In this document: piece by piece, positions 55,474-64,000 of the stretch | Position numbering within the stretch: the stretch's first letter is position 1 | How the letters are laid out: each line of letters opens with the position of its first letter | Program-made: the position numbers and the translations under genes | Assembly (NCBI RefSeq): GCF_022398325.1 | Contig: NZ_JAKEVD010000010.1 | Span: 61,369-125,368 of the forward strand | Length of the DNA stretch: 64,000 nucleotides | Reading direction: 5' to 3' | DNA from: Shewanella sp. Isolate13 | Lineage (GTDB): Bacteria; Pseudomonadota; Gammaproteobacteria; Enterobacterales; Shewanellaceae | Notes under the pieces: model-generated | Databases searched by the model: none | The model's input: the letters and a program-made list of their open reading frames with translations, nothing else | Told to the model about the DNA's origin: nothing

Positions 55474-58179
55474 ATGAAGATTAAAGTGATAGTTTCAGCG
55501 GTAGCACTCGCGTTGTCTGTTGGTGCATGTTCTACGCAGAACGAAACTGAAGAGGTTACTCGTGTTATCTCCCCCACAGAGCAAGGCTCATCGCTTAGCC
55601 AACCAGTAAGTTCTTCTGGCTTGACTCAAGCTTCACTGAAGCTAATTGGTGAGACGCTCGATATTCGTTATCGCGTAGTGACCAATATCCCCGATGATAA
55701 TTGTGACCAAGGTGCGGCAGATGGTCGCTGTTTCTTGGCTGAAATAGATCTAACTTCTCAAGTCGATATAGACAGTAAAGATTGGGCTATCTACTACTCC
55801 CAAATGCGACCCATTCAAAGTATCGTGGGTGATGAGTTCTCTATCACTCGTATTCAAGGCGACCTACATAAAATCACTCCGGCAGTGGGCTTTAGTGGCA
55901 TTAGAAAGGAACAAACTAAAACGATTCAATTTCGCGGCGAGTTATGGCAGTTATCTGAAACTGATGCCATGCCCAATTACTATATCGTTGCCGATGGTTT
56001 AGAGCCTGTCATCATTGCTAGTACTCAGGTATCGGTTGATCCTGAAACTGGTATGGAAGTTCGCCCTTATGTGAGCGCCTTTACCGACAGTGATAGCCAA
56101 TATAAGCGCCGTGAAACAGACAAGCTTCAATGGGCAACGACAGAGGTACTATATCGTAATAACCTCAACACGCCTGTCGATGCCAGCCTAGCAGAAAATA
56201 CCATTTTACCTACGCCGTCAAAGGTTTCACTGAAAACAGATGCTAAAGCTATCTCACTAAAAGATGGAATAAAGCTCGAGCTTAATGGCGTCAGCCTAGA
56301 GGCTGTTGATGCAGCGTTGCAGCGTTTAGCTCGCATCGGCGTTGAGCAAAGTAACCCTGAGGTTGAAAGTGGTGTTAACACGGCACTGTATCCTTTAGCT
56401 ACAGCGAGCATTGAAGGAGAATATCGTCTCGAGATCTCTAGCAATGAGATCAAGATTTTTGCCGCAGATGATGCAGGCTACTCCTACGGTTTAGCCTCAC
56501 TGGCGGCACTCGTCGATGCCAACACCTTAACGGTTAACCCTATGATAGTGGAGGATACGCCGCGCTTTGATTTTCGTGGCATGCATATCGATGTATCACG
56601 CAACTTCCATAGTAAGCAGTTGATTCTAGACCTTTTAGATCAGATGGCGGCCTATAAGCTCAATAAGTTACATCTACATATGGCAGATGATGAAGGCTGG
56701 CGTTTGGAGATTGCAGGCCTAGCTGAGCTAACGGAGGTAGGAAGTAAGCGCTGTCATGATCTCAATGAAGATACCTGCCTACTACCTCAGTTAGGCAGTG
56801 GTCCCTATAGCGACACTAAGGTTAATGGCTACTACAGTAAAGCTGACTATATCGAGATCTTACAGTACGCGACCGCGAGACAAATACAGGTGATCCCATC
56901 GATGGATATGCCGGGTCATTCGCGAGCGGCGATCAAATCGATGGAATCGAGAGCTCGCAAGCTAAATGCTCAAGGGAAAGTAGAAGAGGCAAAGCAATAC
57001 CTGTTATCTGATAGCCAAGATAAAACTGTCTATTCATCGATTCAGTATTATAACGATAACACCTTGAATGTGTGTATGGAGTCGACCTTTACCTTTATCG
57101 AAAAGGTTATCGATGAAATCGCTAAGCTGCACCAAGCTGCTGGCGTGCCACTGAATCTTTATCATATCGGTGCCGATGAAACGGCTGGAGCCTGGCTCGA
57201 ATCCCCGCTATGTAAGGCCTTTATCGCCAATAATGATAAAGGCGTGACTAGCATGGATCAGTTAGGGGCTTACTTTATTGAAAGAACCTCAAAAATGTTA
57301 GCAGATAAAGGCATTGAAGCAGCAGGCTGGAGTGATGGCATGAGCCATACTCGCCCCGAAAATATGCCAAAGCAGGCGCAATCAAATATCTGGGACGTTA
57401 TTGCACACGGTGGGCATAAGCGGGCACATCAACAGGCTAACCTAGGTTGGCAAGCGGTATTAGGCCAGCCAGAAGTACTCTATTTTGATTTTCCCTATGA
57501 GGCGGATCCAAAGGAGCACGGCTACTACTGGGCTAGCAGAAACACCAACTCAAAGAAAATCCATAGCTTTATGACTGGGAACTTACCCGCCAATGCCGAG
57601 CAGTGGACCGATATTGAAAACCTACCATTTGAAGCAGACGATACGCTTAAAACCGATGAGTCAGGCAAAGTCATTAGTGAGCCACTAAAGGCTCCGTTTG
57701 GCTTTGCGGGTATTCAAGGTCAGCTGTGGAGTGAAACTGTGCGTAGTGATGATGTGGCTGAGTATATGATGTTTCCTCGTCTGATGATGTTGGCTGAGCG
57801 TGCATGGCACAAGCCTAGCTGGGAAGTGCCATATCAGTATCAAGGTGCAGTTTATAATCAAAACAGCGGTTTCTTCACTAAAGAGATGCGTCAAGCACAG
57901 GCCAGTGACTGGCACACGGTTGCCAACACTTTAGGCGCTAAAGAGCTATTAAAGCTAGATAAAGCCAATATTGCCTATCGTGTGCCAACGCCTGGAGCCG
58001 TCATTAAAGACGGTAAGTTGTTTGCGAACGTTATTTTTCCAGGACTTGAAATTGAGTATCGTGATGCAACAGGGCGGTGGCAGAACTATGCCGAAGGGGT
58101 AAGGGTAACTGCACCTGTAGAGGTGCGTGTTATAGCCGCCGATGGCAAGCGTAAAGGCCGAACTTTAGTCGTTGAATAA
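55474..58179 (+). CDS. Chitobiase: GH20 beta-N-acetylhexosaminidase lipoprotein
   Basis: Releases GlcNAc from chitobiose and chitooligomers in the periplasm or outer membrane. A lipobox is visible (ALSVGACST), so it is probably a lipoprotein. Order: N-terminal carbohydrate-binding-like domain (CHB_HEX), a GH20b domain, then the GH20 barrel with DFRGMHIDVSRNFHS near residue 365 and the catalytic Asp568-Glu569 pair (HIGADETAGAW), ending in a CHB_HEX_C-type domain. At 901 residues it is like Serratia chitobiase (885). AGGGA precedes the ATG. It is preceded by a long NagR-controlled leader with an internal terminator. Confidence 0.93.
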   Translation: MKIKVIVSAVALALSVGACSTQNETEEVTRVISPTEQGSSLSQPVSSSGLTQASLKLIGETLDIRYRVVTNIPDDNCDQGAADGRCFLAEIDLTSQVDIDSKDWAIYYSQMRPIQSIVGDEFSITRIQGDLHKITPAVGFSGIRKEQTKTIQFRGELWQLSETDAMPNYYIVADGLEPVIIASTQVSVDPETGMEVRPYVSAFTDSDSQYKRRETDKLQWATTEVLYRNNLNTPVDASLAENTILPTPSKVSLKTDAKAISLKDGIKLELNGVSLEAVDAALQRLARIGVEQSNPEVESGVNTALYPLATASIEGEYRLEISSNEIKIFAADDAGYSYGLASLAALVDANTLTVNPMIVEDTPRFDFRGMHIDVSRNFHSKQLILDLLDQMAAYKLNKLHLHMADDEGWRLEIAGLAELTEVGSKRCHDLNEDTCLLPQLGSGPYSDTKVNGYYSKADYIEILQYATARQIQVIPSMDMPGHSRAAIKSMESRARKLNAQGKVEEAKQYLLSDSQDKTVYSSIQYYNDNTLNVCMESTFTFIEKVIDEIAKLHQAAGVPLNLYHIGADETAGAWLESPLCKAFIANNDKGVTSMDQLGAYFIERTSKMLADKGIEAAGWSDGMSHTRPENMPKQAQSNIWDVIAHGGHKRAHQQANLGWQAVLGQPEVLYFDFPYEADPKEHGYYWASRNTNSKKIHSFMTGNLPANAEQWTDIENLPFEADDTLKTDESGKVISEPLKAPFGFAGIQGQLWSETVRSDDVAEYMMFPRLMMLAERAWHKPSWEVPYQYQGAVYNQNSGFFTKEMRQAQASDWHTVANTLGAKELLKLDKANIAYRVPTPGAVIKDGKLFANVIFPGLEIEYRDATGRWQNYAEGVRVTAPVEVRVIAADGKRKGRTLVVE

Positions 58180-58293
58180 CAATTAACTAACAGGTGTTGT
58201 CTTGCGCTTGTTAGTAATAACTAAGCCTGAAGGTGGCAGCATTAAGGTGTTGCCACACTTCTACCCCATTATCTGGTAGGTTTAAAAAACAAA

Positions 58294-58307
58294 TGACAAC
58301 GCTGTCA
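58294..58307. promoter_or_regulatory. NagR operator 4 (nagK-nagA)
   Basis: TGACAACGCTGTCA, extended to AATGACAACGCTGTCATT, about 108 bases before the nagK start. Confidence 0.87.
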
Positions 58308-58414
58308 TTGTTGTTGTAACATGGAGTTAACTTAGTGGGCTTTAGAGGCGTTAATATGCATAAAGCCCTGACCCATTCTGCATTTAAAGAATGAGAACAA
58401 TAAAGAGGTCTGTC

Positions 58415-59311
58415 ATGGGCATGAGCCAGGCGAAAGAAGAGTCCCTATATATAGGTATCGATGGTGGTGGCAGCAAATGCCGCGCAACAATTTACACTCA
58501 CGATTATCGCATCCTAGGTACTGGAGTTGCAGGCCGTGCCAATCCGCTTCATGGGCTAGCTCAAACATTTCAATCAATTGAAGAGTCCACTCAACTAGCC
58601 CTTATTGACGCGGGTCTTAAAGCTAGTGACAGTAAACAACTCGCTGCAGGTCTCGGTCTAGCCGGGGTTAATGTTCCTCGCCTTTATCAAGACATCGATA
58701 AATGGCAGCATCCGTTTGCTAGCATGTATCTCACAACCGATCTTCACACGGCTTGCATAGGCGCTCACCAAGGCCAAGAGGGCGCGGTAATCATTACCGG
58801 TACAGGCTCTTGTGGTTATGCACGCGTTGGTGATCAAGAGTTATTTCTCGGCGGACATGGATTTGCTTTAGGTGATAAGGGCAGCGGTGCTTGGCTGGGC
58901 TTAAAGGCCAGTGAGGCTGCGCTGTTAGACTTAGATGGTTTTGGCGAGAAAACATTACTGACCGAGCGATTGATGCAACACTTTGGGGTCAATAATGCCC
59001 TCGGCATAGTTGAGAACTTAGCGGGTCAGTCTTCCAGTACCTATGCCAAGCTTGCCAGAGTCGTGTTTGAATGTGCTCAGCTTAATGACGGTGTGGCCTT
59101 AGACATTGTTCGTGAAGGCGCTGCCTATATCAGTGAATTGGCTAGAAAGTTGTTTGACATAGAACCGCCTCGATTCTCTATGATAGGTGGTTTAGCCGAG
59201 CCTCTAGCACCTTGGTTGGCTGAAGATGTATTAGCTAAATTATCTCCTAGTCTGCAGCCGCCAGAGTGGGGCGCAGCCTTTTTTGCTAAGCAACAACATA
59301 GCAAAGCCTAG
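58415..59311 (+). CDS. nagK: NagK: N-acetylglucosamine kinase (BadF/BadG type)
   Basis: ATP-dependent kinase that phosphorylates GlcNAc to GlcNAc 6-phosphate in the cytoplasm. The ASKHA fold motifs are GIDGGGSKCRATIY near the start, TGTGSCGYAR and GGHGFALGDKGSGAWLG. Length (298) fits BadF/BadG-type kinases rather than ROK-type. Starts at 58391, 58415 and 58421 are possible; ATG 58415 has AGAGG six bases ahead. It begins nagK-nagA, under NagR operator 4. Confidence 0.9.
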   Translation: MGMSQAKEESLYIGIDGGGSKCRATIYTHDYRILGTGVAGRANPLHGLAQTFQSIEESTQLALIDAGLKASDSKQLAAGLGLAGVNVPRLYQDIDKWQHPFASMYLTTDLHTACIGAHQGQEGAVIITGTGSCGYARVGDQELFLGGHGFALGDKGSGAWLGLKASEAALLDLDGFGEKTLLTERLMQHFGVNNALGIVENLAGQSSSTYAKLARVVFECAQLNDGVALDIVREGAAYISELARKLFDIEPPRFSMIGGLAEPLAPWLAEDVLAKLSPSLQPPEWGAAFFAKQQHSKA

Positions 59312-59342
59312 CAGGATCACTATTTTAGTAAGTGAGAATAAG

Positions 59343-60476
59343 ATGAAGCAGACGATAATTGCCGACCGCGTATTTGATGGAGAGACATTTCATACAGATT
59401 TAGCCATCACCTTCGAAGATGGTCATATCCTTTCGTTCGACACGGCTCAAGGTGTAAGCGAATCTCGCGTGAGTGGGCTGATGGTACCGGGCTTTATTGA
59501 TGTGCAAGTCAATGGTGGTGGTGGAGTTCTGTTTAACTCCTCTCCGAGTGTTGAGGGCATCGAAGCGATAGGTAAGGCTCATGCTAAGTTTGGCACGACA
59601 GCTTACTTACCGACACTTATTACCGATGATGTCGATGTTATGCGTCAGGCGGCCGATGCGGTTGCATTAGCCGTTGAGTCAAAAAGTGCAGGTGTCGTCG
59701 GAGTGCACTTTGAGGGACCACACTTAAGCGTGCCTAAAAAAGGTGTGCATCCACAATCATATATCAGGCGCATCTCCGATGCCGAACTGGCAATTTTTAG
59801 TCGCCAAGATCTAGGCATTAAAGTGGTAACGCTTGCACCTGAGAATGTATCACCAGGGGTGATAGAAGCATTAGTGAAGGTGGGAGTGAAGGTATGTTTA
59901 GGTCACTCCAACGCCGATTACGATACTGTTAAAAAAGCGCTCGCAGCTGGCGCGACAGGCTTTACTCATTTATATAATGCCATGTCGGCACTGGACTCTA
60001 GAAATCCTGGCATGGTCGGCGCAGCTCTGGAAAGCGCAGACGCTTGGTGTGGCTTGATTGTCGATGGTCATCACGTTCATCCTGCTTCAGCAAGGGTCGC
60101 TATTAACGCTAAGCCTCAGGGCAAGGTGATGTTAGTTACCGATGCCATGCCTCCTGTTGGTCTTGAAGATGAGGTCAGCTTTGAGTTATTTGGTACTCAA
60201 GTATTAAGGGCGGGGGATAGGCTTAATGCTGCGACGGGCGAACTTGCAGGTTGCGTGTTAGATATGGCGGGAGCGGTAGCCAATACGGTTAATATGCTTG
60301 GACTAGAGCCAGAGGAGGCGCTAAGAATGGCATCTTTATATCCTGCCCAGTTTCTCGGATTGAGTGACAAGATGGGCCAGTTACAAGTTGGTGGACGTGC
60401 CGATATGGTGCTTCTCGATGACAAATATCGTGTCGAGCATACCTATATTGGTGGTGAGTTGGCTTTTAAGGGCTAA
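59343..60476 (+). CDS. nagA: NagA: N-acetylglucosamine-6-phosphate deacetylase
   Basis: Metal-dependent amidohydrolase removing the acetyl group to give glucosamine 6-phosphate. Metal ligands and active-site residues are seen in GFIDVQVNGGGG, HFEGPHLS (Glu), GHSNADY and THLYNAMS (His), and the catalytic Asp in VTDAMPP. At 377 residues it matches E. coli NagA (382). The ATG at 59343 fits the family opening (MKQTIIADRVFDGE); the frame extends back to 59283 within nagK. It follows nagK by 31 bases. Confidence 0.95.
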   Translation: MKQTIIADRVFDGETFHTDLAITFEDGHILSFDTAQGVSESRVSGLMVPGFIDVQVNGGGGVLFNSSPSVEGIEAIGKAHAKFGTTAYLPTLITDDVDVMRQAADAVALAVESKSAGVVGVHFEGPHLSVPKKGVHPQSYIRRISDAELAIFSRQDLGIKVVTLAPENVSPGVIEALVKVGVKVCLGHSNADYDTVKKALAAGATGFTHLYNAMSALDSRNPGMVGAALESADAWCGLIVDGHHVHPASARVAINAKPQGKVMLVTDAMPPVGLEDEVSFELFGTQVLRAGDRLNAATGELAGCVLDMAGAVANTVNMLGLEPEEALRMASLYPAQFLGLSDKMGQLQVGGRADMVLLDDKYRVEHTYIGGELAFKG

Positions 60477-60511
60477 TCATAGCTGCTAGTTTGTTCAAAT
60501 TAAGCTTCGAT

Positions 60512-60552
60512 AAGCCTCTGTGGTGAATATGAACTAAAACCACCGGAGGCTT
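60512..60552 (+). other. Hairpin between nagA and nagX
   Basis: AAGCCTC-tg-TGGT and ACCA-ccG-GAGGCTT pair in a long hairpin, followed by TTTGCTTTAT. It may be a leaky terminator or an mRNA-end hairpin; nagX may still be read through. Confidence 0.5.
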
Positions 60553-60598
60553 TGCTTTATATTGGCGGTGTTAAAAGCGGTAGAAAAGGGCTGTTTAG

Positions 60599-61783
60599 AT
60601 GACAACAATAATAGATAAACCCCAATCGAATATCGTAAAGACAGTGGTTGAAACGGCTTCCAAGCCGAAAGCTAAGCTTAGGCTTAAGTCGTTAGATGCA
60701 CTGCGCGGCTTCGATATGTTTTGGATCTTGGGGGGCGAAGCGATATTTGCCGCTTTGCTGCTATTAACGGGATGGGCCGGATTTAAGTGGTTTGATAGTC
60801 AGATGCACCACAGTGCTTGGCACGGTTTTACTTTCTATGACCTTATTTTTCCGCTGTTTATCTTCCTGTCAGGCGTTGCCCTGGGCTTATCGCCCAAGCG
60901 TTTAGACAAGTTACCCCTACCTCAACGTATACCCTTATATAAACATGCGGTAAAACGCCTGTTACTCTTGCTGTTATTTGGAGTGATTTATAACCATGGC
61001 TGGGGCACAGGAGCGCCATTTGTTGCCAGTGACATTCGCTATGCTAGTGTGCTTGGCCGAATCGCCTTTGCATGGTTTTTTTGCGCTCTTTTAGTGTGGC
61101 ACACAAGTTTAAGAACTCAGATAGTGACAGCAATAACCGTATTGATTGGCTACGCCTTGCTGCAAGTCTTTCCAATGGTAACCCTAGACAGCAGCGGAGC
61201 CTTTAGTCAAACAGGCTCAATTAACGCCGCAGTCGATAATTTGTTATTGCCAGGCATAACTTATCAGAACGCTGCAGTGGATCCCGAGGGAATACTTTCA
61301 ACGATCCCTGCAGTCGTAAATGGCTTATTTGGTGTCTTTGTGGGGCACTTTATCGTTAAACCTCACGTTAAGGGAGAGTGGTTTAAGGTTGGAGTTTTAA
61401 CCATTTCCGGTTTTAGCTTATTGGCGCTAGGTTGGGCGACTTCGCCATGGCTCCCTGTGAATAAAACCCTGTGGACCAGTAGCTTTACCTTAGTGACTTC
61501 GGGCTGGAGCATACTCTTCCTAGCCTTGTTTTACGCCATCATCGATGTAGTTAAGGTACAGAAGTGGGCGTTTTTCTTTACGGTTATAGGTTGCAACTCT
61601 ATCGTTATCTATATTGCGACTAGCATTGTAAATTGGAAGTACACAGCCAGCAGCTTGTTTGGTGGATTAATTTCTTCCTTGCCTAACAATGCTCAAACCT
61701 TAGTCAGTGTTGTTGCTTTGCTGCTAGTGCAATGGCTAGTGCTTTACTGGATGTATAAGCGCAACATCTTCATTAAGGTTTAA
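60599..61783 (+). CDS. nagX: NagX: membrane acyltransferase-like protein (DUF5009 family)
   Basis: Inner-membrane protein of 394 residues with about ten helices. The N-terminal motif RLKSLDALRGFDMFWILGG and the FYDLIFPLFIFLSGVALGLS segment match the NagX/heparan-alpha-glucosaminide N-acetyltransferase-like family. In Shewanella NagX was proposed to act with NagP, for example in transport or remodelling of amino sugars, but its activity is not established. It lies between nagA and nagP. Confidence 0.88.
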   Translation: MTTIIDKPQSNIVKTVVETASKPKAKLRLKSLDALRGFDMFWILGGEAIFAALLLLTGWAGFKWFDSQMHHSAWHGFTFYDLIFPLFIFLSGVALGLSPKRLDKLPLPQRIPLYKHAVKRLLLLLLFGVIYNHGWGTGAPFVASDIRYASVLGRIAFAWFFCALLVWHTSLRTQIVTAITVLIGYALLQVFPMVTLDSSGAFSQTGSINAAVDNLLLPGITYQNAAVDPEGILSTIPAVVNGLFGVFVGHFIVKPHVKGEWFKVGVLTISGFSLLALGWATSPWLPVNKTLWTSSFTLVTSGWSILFLALFYAIIDVVKVQKWAFFFTVIGCNSIVIYIATSIVNWKYTASSLFGGLISSLPNNAQTLVSVVALLLVQWLVLYWMYKRNIFIKV

Positions 61784-61876
61784 GCTATTAAGTTTACACT
61801 CAGCCTCGATTAAGCTCTTTTAGCAAGGGCGAGGCGAAGAGGAGCAGTAGCTTTAAATTCGTGGTTTGAGTAAAAA

Positions 61877-61890
61877 TGACAGCGTTGTCT
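61877..61890. promoter_or_regulatory. NagR operator 5 (nagP)
   Basis: TGACAGCGTTGTCT matches the NagR consensus except the last base, and lies about 183 bases before nagP. Confidence 0.75.
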
Positions 61891-62072
61891 TTTTCGCCAT
61901 AATGTTTTAACATCGGTGAAACATTAGGTTTGAAATGGCCTGAAGTTAAAACCAAGGTAGAGAATATAAGCAGACAGTCATCTGCATAAGTTAAAGAGAT
62001 AACAATGAAGGGTGGGGTAGCAGTTTAATCTGGTATCATAAAATTAATTACTATAAGAAGCAGGTTTAATAC

Positions 62073-63386
62073 ATGACAGCAACGACTCAGGCTCAAGCTA
62101 GCCCCAAGAGCAGTTTACTGCCTATGACCATTATCGGTGTGTTATTTTTCATCTTCGGATTTGTGACTTGGCTTAACGGCTCGCTGATCCCTTTCCTTAA
62201 AATCATCTGTGAGCTAAACGAATTTCAAGCCTTGTTTGTGACGTTTGCTTTCTATATTGCTTATACCGTGATGGCTCTGCCGATGTCATCGATACTTAAG
62301 AGAACGGGCTACAAAAACGGTATGGCAATCGGCCTAGCCATTATGGTGGTCGGCTCTTTACTGTTTATTCCTGCGGCGCAGAGTGCAAACTTTATCTTGT
62401 TCCTTGGTGCTTTGTTTGTACTTGGTACGGGCTTAACCATTTTGCAAACCGCATCTAACCCTTACGTAGTGCATATTGGCCCTAAAGAAAGTGCGGCGAT
62501 GCGAATTAGTATCATGGGGCTTATCAATAAAGGCGCAGGGGTTATTGTGCCCATATTGTTTACGGCGTTAGTGCTGTCAGGCTTTGAAAACTTCACTGCA
62601 GATCACTTAGCTGCGTTAAGCGAAGCAGACCGATTAGCACAAATTAATGAATTGTCTTCAAGATTGGTTATGCCCTACATCTATATGGCACTGGCGCTGA
62701 CTTTCTTAATTGGTTTAGTTAAGTTCTCATCGCTACCTGAACTTGAGTTTGAAGCAGCTGAAGAGCATCAGGAAAAGGGCAGTATTACCCATTTTCCACA
62801 GGTAGTACTTGGCGCAGTGGCCTTGTTTGCCTATGTCGGTGTTGAAGTAATTGCGGGTGACACTATTGGCTTATACGGTGAAAGCTTAGGGGTTAATAAC
62901 TTTGCTTCGCTGACCTCTTATACCATGGTGTTTATGGTATTTGGTTACATAATAGGTGTGACCTGTATTCCTAAGTTTATCAGTCAGGAAAAAGCGCTGC
63001 TTGGTTCGGCGCTTGCTGGAATCGTTTGCATTATCGGTGCGGCATTAGGTTCTCGTGAAAGTACTGTAATTGCTGACGTACTTTGGGGATGGAGTGGTAT
63101 TCCGGTGATCCCTGATACGGTAACTTTTGTGGCATTGATGGGGCTTGCTCATGCACTCGTCTGGCCATCAATCTGGCCATTGGCACTTGAAGGGCTAGGT
63201 AAGTATACGGCTCAAGGTTCTGCTCTGTTAATCATGGGCATTTCAGGTGGTGCAATTCTACCATTAGTATTTGGTAAAGTAGCTCATTTTGCCGATAACA
63301 CTCAGGTTGCTTATTGGGTTGGTCTACCATGTTATCTATTCATCTTATTCTACGCGCTAAAAGGCCATAAGATGCGTAGCTGGTAA
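62073..63386 (+). CDS. nagP: NagP: GlcNAc permease (MFS, FucP-like)
   Basis: Inner-membrane sugar permease of 437 residues with 12 helices, of the FucP-like branch of the major facilitator superfamily. Typical segments: GVLFFIFGFVTWLNGSLIPF near residue 20, ILQTASNPYVVHIGP, and LEGLGKYTAQGSALLIMGISGGAILPL. In Shewanella it replaces the PTS for GlcNAc, supplying NagK. GCAGG precedes the ATG. Own promoter region with NagR operator 5, but also downstream of nagX. Confidence 0.93.
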   Translation: MTATTQAQASPKSSLLPMTIIGVLFFIFGFVTWLNGSLIPFLKIICELNEFQALFVTFAFYIAYTVMALPMSSILKRTGYKNGMAIGLAIMVVGSLLFIPAAQSANFILFLGALFVLGTGLTILQTASNPYVVHIGPKESAAMRISIMGLINKGAGVIVPILFTALVLSGFENFTADHLAALSEADRLAQINELSSRLVMPYIYMALALTFLIGLVKFSSLPELEFEAAEEHQEKGSITHFPQVVLGAVALFAYVGVEVIAGDTIGLYGESLGVNNFASLTSYTMVFMVFGYIIGVTCIPKFISQEKALLGSALAGIVCIIGAALGSRESTVIADVLWGWSGIPVIPDTVTFVALMGLAHALVWPSIWPLALEGLGKYTAQGSALLIMGISGGAILPLVFGKVAHFADNTQVAYWVGLPCYLFILFYALKGHKMRSW

Positions 63387-63425
63387 CATTGGATTAAGAA
63401 GCTCTTGCTTGGCAGGAGCCGTTAT

Positions 63426-63450
63426 AAGGGAGCCTAAGGGCTCCTTTTTT
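63426..63450 (+). terminator. Terminator of nagP
   Basis: AAGGGAGCC, TAAG, GGCTCCTTTTTT, about 40 bases after nagP. Confidence 0.88.
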
Positions 63451-63497
63451 GTTTTCAGACGACCAAACTCGGTAAAAGGCACTAAAGGCTGAATGAG

Positions 63498-63580
63498 AGC
63501 CGGATACAAGCCGACAAAAGCTAGGACGGTAAACGCAGAACCTTAGCCGGGTATAGGCCGATAAAAGCCAAGACGGAAAA
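63498..63580. repeat. Two-copy imperfect tandem repeat
   Basis: Copies of 36 bases start at 63498 and 63545 (47-base period) and agree at 29 of 36 positions; nearly all differences are transitions. Both begin AGCCGG and carry CCGA-AAAGC-GACGG segments. Confidence 0.55.
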
Positions 63581-63771
63581 GCTGAAAGGGCACAGGCGAA
63601 AGCCAAAGTACTGTCGGTCGGCATTTATGCCGTTTTAGTTCGATGGAGATTAGGGCGAAGTAAATAGCAGGTATAAAAATCTACTTGTCATAGATCGGGC
63701 TTTCTTGTTGAGGTTGTTAGCTTAACTTAGTTTGGAGCAGAGTAGTTTGAAGCTGATTGAACGACAGATAC

Positions 63772-63800
63772 AAAAAAGCCACTCAGTGAGTGGCTTTTTT
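63772..63800 (-). terminator. Terminator of the tRNA operon
   Basis: AAAAAAGCCACT, loop CAGTG, AGTGGCTTTTTT, eight bases beyond the CCA end of tRNA-Thr on the minus strand. Confidence 0.88.
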
Positions 63801-63807
63801 GTTTTTA

Positions 63808-63883
<76 letters not shown>

Positions 63884-63934
63884 TTATTTGCTTAACAAGT
63901 TACTAAGTAAGATAGTTAACTCATTAATAAATGT

Positions 63935-64000
63935 TGGTGCCCGAACCCGGAATCGAACCAGGGACACGAGGATTTTCAATCCTCTGCTCTACCGACTGAG
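63935..64000 (-). tRNA. tRNA-Phe (anticodon GAA), partial
   Basis: The 3' 66 bases of a tRNA on the minus strand; the first ten bases lie beyond the window. Anticodon loop has GAA (63975-63977), the T-arm reads GGTTCGATTCC, and the CCA is encoded. It lies upstream of tRNA-Thr and is probably co-transcribed with it. Confidence 0.95.

Larger units (their letters stand above)
63387..63807. other. nagP/tRNA intergenic region
   Basis: About 420 bases with a terminator, a two-copy imperfect repeat at 63498-63580, and a second terminator serving the tRNA genes. No gene is supported. Confidence 0.6.

Noticed and set aside
58337..58368. GGGCTTTA/TAAAGCCC hairpin in the nagK leader as an attenuator
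   Set aside because: No T run follows and no alternative pairing is evident; at most a weak 5' UTR hairpin.

Overview
The window looks like a chromosomal segment from a marine Shewanella-type gammaproteobacterium. The clues are the gene neighbourhoods rather than a database match: a LacI-type NagR with NagP, NagX, a BadF-type GlcNAc kinase and a chitobiase; a PilV-PilW-PilX-PilY1-PilE-TapY2 block; HlyU; a DUF3545 protein; and the E. coli-like orders raiA-pheL-pheA, thrL-thrA-thrB-thrC and ribF-ileS-lspA-fkpB-ispH. Nothing resembling a phage, insertion sequence or CRISPR array was seen, and most of it is core genome.

Layout. 1-1250: the end of a probable DAHP synthase gene and tyrA. 1512-4428: hcp-hcr for nitrosative stress, behind an NsrR-like palindrome. 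4605-6263: a small membrane protein and a CPA1 Na+/H+ antiporter. 6271-8922 (minus): pheA with an attenuator and pheL leader, then raiA. 9232-10461: a b561-type cytochrome facing a cytochrome c'. 10719-12173: trpR, a membrane protein, slyD. 12615-17607: thrL attenuator and thrABC. 17781-20048: a CRP-site lipoprotein gene, nfo, a hemerythrin-like protein, DUF3545. 20271-28764: tal-pgi, an OmpA-like porin, phosphoketolase and an alanine/glycine symporter, with HexR-like sites before tal and xfp. 29036-32257: yaaA, an M28 peptidase lipoprotein, hlyU, rpsT. 32513-39809: murJ, ribF, ileS, lspA, fkpB, ispH. 40053-47561: minor type IV pilins, PilY1, TapY2 and two convergent FimT/GspH pseudopilins. 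47808-48146: glnB. 48223-63386: the N-acetylglucosamine/chitobiose regulon (nagR, TonB receptor, flavin halogenase-like gene, SapC, hex, nagK, nagA, nagX, nagP). 63808-64000: tRNA-Thr and a truncated tRNA-Phe on the minus strand.

How the parts work together. The nag cluster forms a coherent route: an outer-membrane TonB receptor and lipoprotein chitobiase, the inner-membrane permease NagP, the kinase NagK and deacetylase NagA, with five copies of TGACArCGyTGTCA marking NagR control. The glucosamine-6-phosphate deaminase expected in this cluster is not present in the window. Aromatic and threonine synthesis genes carry classic attenuators with Phe-rich and Thr/Ile-rich leader peptides.

The most unusual points are: PheA carries a C-terminal domain resembling a DAHP synthase that has lost its catalytic residues; the pheL message appears nearly leaderless; and the hex gene is preceded by a NagR-controlled leader of about 330 nt holding a short ORF and a strong intrinsic terminator, which could be an attenuator or a small RNA. 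All functional statements come from reading sequence motifs and remembered family knowledge; no searches were run.
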